From positions 45,440 to 109,439 of the forward strand of contig CANOHT010000006.1 of assembly GCA_947565865.1 (NCBI GenBank): a stretch of 64,000 nt of DNA, given 5' to 3'. Under the pieces are notes generated by a model. The model saw only the letters and a program-made list of their open reading frames with translations, had not been told where the DNA came from and did not search any database. Within the stretch, counting starts at the first letter, position 1. Each line of letters opens with the position of its first letter. The translations under genes were made by a program, and so were the position numbers. This document shows, in pieces, positions 58,327 through 64,000 of this stretch. This stretch comes from an uncultured Clostridia bacterium (lineage in GTDB: Bacteria > Bacillota > Clostridia > Christensenellales > Aristaeellaceae).

Positions 58327-59163
58327 ATGAAACGACTATCGGCTCTGCTTTTTGCCCTGGCGCTGACAGTATACGTCCCGCCATCCCTTGCCGCCGAGGA
58401 TGTCATGACCGTCGAGGCCGCCAGTGTCTGCGCCGCCTACACCAGCGACAGGGAGTATCTGCGGGTTCTGTGCCCTCTGACGGCGGAGGGCGCTGTCACC
58501 CTCACCGTTACGCAGGGCGACGGCAGCGTGATCTATCAGCGCAGCTATGCCGACCAGAGCGGTTCCTTCCGCTCGGAGGACATATATCTGCCCTACAACG
58601 GCGGCGATACGCTTTACAGCGTATCTGTCGCGGAAGACGGCGCGAGCCATGACTTTACCGTTACCCGGGTGATGCCGCGCCTGCGGGACAACGCCGCCTG
58701 CTCGGTGGGGTATCCCCTGTCAAGCCTGTCCGGCGCGAGCAGCTGGAAGACGGCGACGCTGCTGGATGCCGAGGCGTTGGAGGGAACCTCCATGACCGTC
58801 CCGCTTCATGCCAGCGGCGCATATACCCTGGGCGCGGTGACCTTCTCCGTCTCCGGCGGGATGCTCACCGTCTCCGCGGCGGTGGATAGTAGCATCGACG
58901 GCTCCATCGACAAGGCGAGGGTCTATGTGGCTACCACCGCGCTGGAAGCCCAGACCCTGGGTACCCGCGACTTCAGCGGCGTCAAGGGGAGCCTGAACAG
59001 CGCCATCAGCCTGGCGGGCAGCCCTTACGCCGCCGTCTATGTGAACCTGACGGTGTCCTTTGACGCCGCTGGCGTCCCCGGCAGCCCCGAAACCTTCCTG
59101 GAGGGCCAGGATGAATTGTGGCTGCTGATGCAGCAGGAAACCGCCAACGAGGCCGTGGGATGA
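58327..59163 (+). CDS. Secreted hypothetical protein
   Basis: A 278-residue protein with a signal peptide (MKRLSALLFALALTVYVPPS then LAAE). The mature part is beta-rich and reads like two Ig/FN3-like domains: VTLTVTQGDGSVIYQRSY and IYLPYNGGDTLYSVSV in the first, then TLGAVTFSVSGGMLTVSAAV and VYVNLTVSFDAAG in the second. ATG 58327 follows GAAGGAGAT. No anchor or catalytic motif is seen. It is 83 bp after leuS and ends before a strong terminator. I recognise no named family. Confidence 0.7.
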   Translation: MKRLSALLFALALTVYVPPSLAAEDVMTVEAASVCAAYTSDREYLRVLCPLTAEGAVTLTVTQGDGSVIYQRSYADQSGSFRSEDIYLPYNGGDTLYSVSVAEDGASHDFTVTRVMPRLRDNAACSVGYPLSSLSGASSWKTATLLDAEALEGTSMTVPLHASGAYTLGAVTFSVSGGMLTVSAAVDSSIDGSIDKARVYVATTALEAQTLGTRDFSGVKGSLNSAISLAGSPYAAVYVNLTVSFDAAGVPGSPETFLEGQDELWLLMQQETANEAVG

Positions 59164-59203
59164 GGAAGATTCCCGGATGCCCTTGGACAAAACCGCTCTG
59201 TAT

Positions 59204-59260
59204 GGAAGCCGGCGGCGGCCGGAAGCATCGCTTATGCCCGCCGCCGGCTTCCTTTGTCCT
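59204..59260 (+). terminator. Terminator after the secreted protein gene
   Basis: GGAAGCCGGCGGCGG at 59204-59218 pairs with CCGCCGCCGGCTTCC at 59238-59252, followed by a T-rich tail. The 15-bp perfect stem is very strong. Confidence 0.9.
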
Positions 59261-59286
59261 TATTTTCAGACAGGAGATGATCCGCC

Positions 59287-59643
59287 ATGGATAATGCCAA
59301 GGTTTTTGCTATGCCCCTGGACAAGGTTTATCCGCTGCTGGTGAATAAGGCCGTGCGCAAGGGCCGGACAGAAGCGGAGGTTCGTCAGCTGATCCTGTGG
59401 CTGACCGGGTATGAGCCTGACGCCCTGGATGCGCTGCTGGCCTCGTCTATTGCTTATGGCAACTTCTTCCTTGGCGCGCCCCGCCTCAACCCCAACAGGA
59501 GCCTGATTACAGGCAGGGTTTGCGGCGTGCGGGTTGAAACCATTGAGGATCCGCTGATGCGGGAAATTCGCTACCTGGACAAGCTGGTGGATGAGCTGGC
59601 CGGCGGCAAAAGCATGGCGAAGATTCTGCGCAGCGCGGAGTAG
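59287..59643 (+). CDS. DUF2200 family protein
   Basis: A 118-residue cytoplasmic protein matching DUF2200: MPLDKVYPLLVNKAVRKGRT, then LILWLTGY, LNPNRSLITGRVCGVRVE and the closing IEDPLMREIRYLDKLVDEL. The length is normal. The gene follows CAGGAGATG spacing at 59272-59280 and precedes the GH20-like gene by about 108 bp. The biochemical role is unknown; such proteins are widespread in bacteria as single-gene units. Confidence 0.9.
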   Translation: MDNAKVFAMPLDKVYPLLVNKAVRKGRTEAEVRQLILWLTGYEPDALDALLASSIAYGNFFLGAPRLNPNRSLITGRVCGVRVETIEDPLMREIRYLDKLVDELAGGKSMAKILRSAE

Positions 59644-59751
59644 TCATCCTTGTGCAATGAGCCTCCGCTCCGTCGCGGAAAAGGGGTTGGCCTCCTCCGC
59701 GGCGAATCATGAAACAGAACGCTTGATACATCAGATAAGGAGGAACCTGCC

Positions 59752-61545
59752 ATGGCTTTTATCCAGGATAGCGAGGCGATTCGAGACCGGGTCGCCCGCA
59801 TCACCGGCGTGATGCTTCCCTGGGCCGTCCGCGTGGCGGAGGGCGAGGGACTGCGCGTCACCCTGACGGGCGAGGAGGCCTGTGTTGTCGCGGAGGATGC
59901 CAACGCCCTTGCCAGGGGCTACTTTCTGCTCAGCCGCGCCCTTCGGGAGGGGCGTCGGAAGATGGATACTGTCCAGCGGCGCCATATTGCCTCCTGCGGG
60001 GTGATGCTGGATATGTCCCGGGGCTCGGTGATGAAGGTAGAGGCCGTCAAGCGCTATATTGACCAGCTGGCTGCCCTGGGGCTGAACCTGCTGATGCTCT
60101 ATACCGAGGATACCTATGAGGTGCCGGAGTATCCGTACTTCGGCCATCTCCGGGGGCGCTATACCCAGGCGGAGCTGCGGGAGATCGACAGCTACGCCGC
60201 CTCCATGGGCGTGGAGCTGGTGCCCTGCATCCAGACCCTGGCCCACCTTGCGCAGTTTCTGCAATGGAAGGAAAGCCATGCCCTTCAGGATAACCCGGAC
60301 ATCCTCCTGGCGAACGACGAAGCGGTTTATCGCTTGATTGAGGCGGCCATCCGCGCCATGCGCAATGCCGTGCGCACGAACCGCATTCATATCGGCATGG
60401 ATGAGGCTGACGGCGTGGGGCTGGGCCGTTACTACCACAAGCACGGCCCCACCGACCGTTTCCTGCTGCTGAACCGGCACCTGGCCCGGGTCACGGACAT
60501 CTGCCGTCAGGTGGGATTTGAACCCATCATGTGGAGCGATATGTTCTTCCATTTGGGCTCCAAGACGCACGACTATTACGACCTGGAAGCCGAGGTGCCC
60601 CAGCACGTCATCGACGCTCTGCCGCCGGTCAGCCTGTGCTATTGGGATTATTATCATGATGACGAATCCTTCTATGACCGGATGCTTTCCGCTCATGAGC
60701 GGATGACGCCCGATACGGTCTTCGCCGGCGGCATCTGGACCTGGTCGGGCTTCCTGCCCCAGGTGAAGCGCACGGAGGCTACCATGCTCCCTGCCCTGCG
60801 CGCCTGCGCCAAGCATGGCACCCAAATGGTTCTGGCGACCATGTGGGGGGATGACGGCGCGGAAACCAATCAATTCCTGGCATCCGGACTGCTGCCGATT
60901 TTCTCCGAGGCCGCATGGCAGGGCGCCGATTATCCCTTCTCCGAGGTAGAAGGAGCCTGTGCCTGCCTGACGGGCCTGCCCTACGATGTGCTGCGCGCCT
61001 ATGGTGAGTTCTACCCCAGCGCCAAGGATCAGCGCACGGGCAAGGGTCTGATCTGGTGCGACATCCTCTACCCGCTGATGACATGGGGGGATGACAGCGC
61101 AGACGCCGCCATCGACAGGGCGCGCCGGGCGCTGAATGTGCTTTCCGCATATGATGATCGGCTGGAATGCCGCTATGCCGCTTTGCTGATGCGTGTCGCG
61201 GAGGGGAAGGCGCTGCTGGTGCGCGATCTGCGGTCGCGTTACCTCGCCAAGGACGCCGCCTATCTGCGGCAGGCGGCGGAGAACGATATTCCCCGGCTGC
61301 TGGCACTGTACGAGGAGCTTCAGCGCTGCCATCGGACACTGTGGGAGCGGGACATGAAGCGCTTCGGCTGGGAGGTGCTGAGCCTGCGCTACGGCGCGGT
61401 GATGAATCGCCTGCGGGATGCGGCGGACGAGCTGCTGCGCTATCTGGACGGCCAGCTGCGCTGCGTGGAGGCGCTGGAGGAAGAGCCTCTGCCTGCCCAG
61501 CGGAACGGCCAGCATTTCCGCGCCCTGGTGACGCCGACGGAGTAA
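59752..61545 (+). CDS. GH20-like beta-N-acetylhexosaminidase
   Basis: A 597-residue enzyme. The N-terminal part (about 1-75) resembles the small alpha/beta domain of GH20 enzymes (VVAEDANALARGYFLLSRAL). The TIM barrel then starts at RRHIASCGVMLDMSRG. The catalytic pair is D217-E218 in HIGMDEADGVG, the standard GH20 Asp-Glu, and further barrel residues include PCIQTLAHLAQFL and GGIWTWSGF. The final 130 residues are helical. No signal peptide, so it acts on intracellular or imported glycosides such as N-acetylglucosaminides. ATG 59752 follows AAGGAGG. It lies in no sugar operon here. Confidence 0.86.
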   Translation: MAFIQDSEAIRDRVARITGVMLPWAVRVAEGEGLRVTLTGEEACVVAEDANALARGYFLLSRALREGRRKMDTVQRRHIASCGVMLDMSRGSVMKVEAVKRYIDQLAALGLNLLMLYTEDTYEVPEYPYFGHLRGRYTQAELREIDSYAASMGVELVPCIQTLAHLAQFLQWKESHALQDNPDILLANDEAVYRLIEAAIRAMRNAVRTNRIHIGMDEADGVGLGRYYHKHGPTDRFLLLNRHLARVTDICRQVGFEPIMWSDMFFHLGSKTHDYYDLEAEVPQHVIDALPPVSLCYWDYYHDDESFYDRMLSAHERMTPDTVFAGGIWTWSGFLPQVKRTEATMLPALRACAKHGTQMVLATMWGDDGAETNQFLASGLLPIFSEAAWQGADYPFSEVEGACACLTGLPYDVLRAYGEFYPSAKDQRTGKGLIWCDILYPLMTWGDDSADAAIDRARRALNVLSAYDDRLECRYAALLMRVAEGKALLVRDLRSRYLAKDAAYLRQAAENDIPRLLALYEELQRCHRTLWERDMKRFGWEVLSLRYGAVMNRLRDAADELLRYLDGQLRCVEALEEEPLPAQRNGQHFRALVTPTE

Positions 61546-61560
61546 ACACGCATGAACAAA

Positions 61561-61608
61561 AACCCGCCTGCTGCAGAGTAGAAACTGCAGCAGGCGGGTT
61601 TTTTCTTT
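61561..61608. terminator. Bidirectional terminator after the GH20-like gene
   Basis: AACCCGCCTGCTGCAG at 61561-61576 pairs perfectly with CTGCAGCAGGCGGGTT at 61585-61600, followed by a run of Ts. The next gene is convergent, but its own stop is 130 bases away. Confidence 0.93.
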
Positions 61609-61736
61609 GAGGGCTGGTACGGTTCAATGACGGCGGGACGCTTGTACGGCTGACCAAGCTTCCTTGCAGACCTGCCCGACCAGGAACTGAGGCGGCCAGT
61701 CAGGCCCCAGCCCCTTAAGCCGCTCAGGCAGTACCC

Positions 61737-63107
61737 TTATTTCGTCAGGAACGATACATATCCGCTGATGAACACCGCCAGAACAATCAGCGGCAGCGCA
61801 TAGGAAATGTACTTCCGTGCCCAGCGGGGATAGGCCAGGCCCTTGCCCAGAGAGGTCTCCTGGTAAAAGGCGTCCCAGCCCCAGCCATAGCGGCGGGTAC
61901 AGAACAGCAGGAAGACCACGCTGCCCAGCGGCATGATGTTGTTGCTGAGGATGAAGTCCTCCAAATCCAGGACTGTGGATTGTGCGCCCAAAGGCTGGAA
62001 GCCGCTCCACAGATTGAAGCCAAACACACAGGGCAGGGACAGCACCAGCAGCGCCACGAAGTTGACCGCCACCGCCTTGCCGCGGCTCCAGCCCAGGGCA
62101 TCCATGGTGTAGGTGATGATATGCTCGATGACAGCAATGACCGTGGTCAGCGCGGCAAAGACCATGAACAGGAAGAACAGCGCGCCCCACAGCCTTCCGC
62201 CGCCCATGGCGTTGAAAACGTTGGGCATGGTGATAAACAGCAGATTGGGGCCGCTATCGGGCTGCACGCCAAAGCTGAAGCAGGCCGGGAAAATGATCAG
62301 ACCCGCCAGCAGCGCCACCGCCGTATCCAGCACACACATGTAGATCGCGTCGCTGGTCAGCGAGTGGCTCTTGTCAATGCGGCTGCCGAAGACCGACAGC
62401 GCGCCGATACCGATGCTCAGGGTAAAGAACGCCTGCCCCATGGCCGCATAGACGCTTTCGGAAAGCCCCGCCTTCACCATGGCGCCAAAGTCGGGATACA
62501 GGTAGTACCGCAGGCCCTCCGCCGCACCCGGCAGGGTAACAGCGCGCACGGCTAGAGCAAACAGGAGCAGCAAAAGGCAGGTCATCATAACCTTAGTGAC
62601 CCGCTCCACGCCCTTCTGTACGCCAAAGGCGCAAATCATAAAGGCCAGAGCAATGATGACGAACGTGTACAGGATCATGATGTCCGGGCTGCCCATCAGG
62701 CCGCCGAAGAAGTCCTTGACACCGTTGGTATCCAGGGTCTGAAAGCTGCCCTTGGCCATCTCGACAAAATAATACAGCAGCCAGCCGCTGATGACGGTAT
62801 AGAACATCATCAGCAGGTAATTGCCCGCGATGGCGACGTATTTGAAGCCGTGCCATTTGGTGCCCTTCGGCTCCAGCATGTTGAAGGATTGGGCGGTGCT
62901 GCGCTGGCTGGCTCGGCCTACGGCGAACTCCATCACCACGATGGGCAGCCCCAGAATAACCAGGAACAGCAAATACAGCAGCACGAAGGAGGCTCCGCCG
63001 TATTTTCCCGTGATATAGGGGAAGCGCCAAATGTTTCCCAGGCCGATGGAGCAGCCCGCCGTAATCAGGATGAAGCCCAGGCGGGAGGAAAAGTGTTCGC
63101 GTTCCAT
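61737..63107 (-). CDS. Sodium-dependent transporter of the NSS (SNF) family
   Basis: A 456-residue membrane protein that would import an amino acid or similar solute with sodium. The unwound first helix shows the family signature AGCSIGLGNIWRFPY near residues 17-31. Further family features are ASFVLLYLLFLVILGLPIVV, AMGQAFFTLSIGIGALSVFG in helix 6 and FMVFAALTTVIAVIEHIITY in the later helices. About 11 helices are visible, as in bacterial members. ATG 63107 follows GGAGAG; the earlier ATG 63125 has no ribosome site. The substrate is unknown. Confidence 0.95.
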   Translation of the reverse strand: MEREHFSSRLGFILITAGCSIGLGNIWRFPYITGKYGGASFVLLYLLFLVILGLPIVVMEFAVGRASQRSTAQSFNMLEPKGTKWHGFKYVAIAGNYLLMMFYTVISGWLLYYFVEMAKGSFQTLDTNGVKDFFGGLMGSPDIMILYTFVIIALAFMICAFGVQKGVERVTKVMMTCLLLLLFALAVRAVTLPGAAEGLRYYLYPDFGAMVKAGLSESVYAAMGQAFFTLSIGIGALSVFGSRIDKSHSLTSDAIYMCVLDTAVALLAGLIIFPACFSFGVQPDSGPNLLFITMPNVFNAMGGGRLWGALFFLFMVFAALTTVIAVIEHIITYTMDALGWSRGKAVAVNFVALLVLSLPCVFGFNLWSGFQPLGAQSTVLDLEDFILSNNIMPLGSVVFLLFCTRRYGWGWDAFYQETSLGKGLAYPRWARKYISYALPLIVLAVFISGYVSFLTK

Positions 63108-63175
63108 GGGGTTCTCTCCGTTCATTGGTAAAGTTTTAGATTCCCAGGGAGTGAAACGTATACCATAACAATGAT

Positions 63176-63204
63176 AGCATACCGACCTGAAGAAAAATTG
63201 TCAA
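63176..63204 (-). promoter_or_regulatory. Promoter of the NSS transporter gene
   Basis: On the - strand a consensus TTGACA (complement of 63199-63204), a 17-base spacer and TATGCT (complement of 63176-63181), about 70 bases before the start. Confidence 0.85.
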
Positions 63205-63289
63205 GACAAGGAACAGAAAAAAACCAAAACGTAGTCTCTCATGCAGTATAGGGCCCATTTTTTCATTCGTTGGACAGAATACGAAAGGA

Positions 63290-63763
63290 GAGACGCTGAC
63301 GAATGACCGCTGCCTATGCCCGGTGCTGCTCCTCGGCCTGCTGCTGACCGGCACAGCTCTGGCCAATTCCTGGAATGCGCCTGGCCGTTTTCATGAACAC
63401 GCCCGACTGCAAACAGGCGGTATGCCTCGCGGAAGACTATAAGCGCGGCGAACTCACCCTGCATAGGGTCATCAGCGAGCGCTATGATCATCGGATGATC
63501 GTAGCGGAAAAGGCGGACAAGCGTCAGCCTTGGCGCGTCGCCGCCTCTCCCATGACGGCGGTGCATCAGCCGGACAGCGGGTCGCCATCGCCCGGGAGGA
63601 CGACGGCATCACCCTCCGTTACGGCAGCGATTTTTATCGTTTCTGAAAAGAGCGGTACGCCCTGGAGGGCGTCTCCCTTTATCTGTCGGAAGCCCGGGTT
63701 GGCGAGCTGGCCTTTGATATGGAAAACTGCACGGTCAGTCAGAATGGGGGAAGCATCAGGTGA
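63290..63763 (+). pseudogene. Decayed secreted-protein gene
   Basis: After an AAAGGAGAG at about 63281 one frame gives a signal peptide (VLLLGLLLTGTALANSW). Another frame then gives CLAEDYKRGELTLHRVISER and MIVAEKADKRQPWRVAAS, and the first frame returns with RVAIAREDDGITLRYGSDFY, stopped by a TGA at about 63644, and finally EGVSLYLSEARVGELAFDM up to a TGA at 63761. At least two frameshifts and one in-frame stop separate the pieces. The pattern of exported AVAEK/WRVAASPMTAVHQPD-like segments suggests one ancestral exported protein of about 150 residues. I do not recognise a named family. Confidence 0.65.
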
Positions 63764-63799
63764 CAGGCCGGCATCCGCCTGGAGGACTTTTGCACACAC

Positions 63800-64000
63800 A
63801 ACACGCTTTGCCACAGGGGCCTGGGGCGAACGGAGTACCGCGCCGCCAGTGGCGGATGAAGCGGTACGCAGTTCCAATGAGGCACAGAGTGGGGACAGCG
63901 CCTGCGTCTCTGCGACAATGCCGAATTGTAGACGGCTACGGAGCTTGTTCAATTTAGCCGCCCCCAGACCTCTTTGCTACTTTCTCCGTGGAGAAAGTAG
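63800..64000 (-). repeat. Inverted copy of the 48-kb repeat
   Basis: The reverse complement of this stretch matches 48455-48650 over about 200 bases, including the palindrome CTACTTTCTCCGTGGAGAAAG, the CAAAGAGGTCTGGGGGCGGC block, GCCTCATTGGAACTGCGTAC and the CGCGGTACT segment. It runs off the right edge. It shows the element is dispersed, in both orientations, and that the extra 110 bases of unit one at 48 kb are part of it. Confidence 0.85.

Overview
The window looks like chromosome from a GC-rich, probably gut-dwelling member of the Clostridia. I infer this from Firmicutes-type T-box leaders in front of pheS and leuS, strong sigma-A promoters with AGGAGG ribosome sites, a Spo0A-C-like protein, DUF4860 and DUF5317 proteins, a SARP/BTAD regulator and a glycan-use operon with no ATPase of its own. 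A Christensenellales or Aristaeellaceae type of lineage would fit, but the sequence alone does not prove it. There is no phage, CRISPR array, rRNA or intact insertion sequence. One tRNA gene, tRNA-Ala(CGC), is present.

Left part (1-8.9 kb, + strand): a carbohydrate operon. It has a sugar ABC importer (binding protein cut by the window edge, two permeases), a heparinase II/III-like lyase, a DUF2264 protein, a GH88 unsaturated glucuronyl hydrolase and a beta-sandwich protein. Together they would take in and break down a uronic-acid-containing polysaccharide. At 8.9-10.1 kb lie an eroded effector-binding-domain gene and a secreted-protein gene with a one-base frameshift in its signal peptide.

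Signalling and surface part (10.1-37.4 kb, mostly - strand): a four-gene unit comprises a conserved hypothetical protein, a 30-residue membrane peptide whose start is enclosed by a perfect hairpin, a membrane HD-GYP protein and a DUF5317 protein. It is followed by an orphan HPt protein on the + strand. Next comes a cell-surface block with a 3145-residue MBG-repeat protein, a putative lipoprotein with an SH3-like domain, a small Ig-like secreted protein and an oligopeptide-type binding protein. An eight-gene type IV pilus-like operon follows (transglutaminase, GspF/PilC, four small membrane or pilin-like proteins, PilT and a SARP-like regulator), then a REC-HD-GYP-PAS-GGDEF protein. Cyclic-di-GMP turnover domains therefore sit on both sides of surface and pilus genes.

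Right part (37.5-64 kb): cyuA-type cysteine desulfidase, a MacAB-like ABC export system, T-box-controlled pheS and pheT, a YwaF-like membrane protein, guaA, a ferrous iron feo operon (two FeoA, FeoB and a Cys-rich peptide) with three matching TTAG-N6-CTAA palindromes, T-box-controlled leuS, a secreted protein, DUF2200, a GH20-like hexosaminidase and a sodium/amino-acid symporter of the NSS family.

Repeats are prominent between genes. A hairpin element is shared by 1.3 kb and 43.9 kb. A 40-bp tandem repeat lies between pheS and pheT. An array of 290-390 bp repeats lies at 48.1-49.2 kb, with an inverted copy at the right edge of the window. Several genes are decayed: the effector domain, a transposase remnant and a secreted protein at 63.3 kb.
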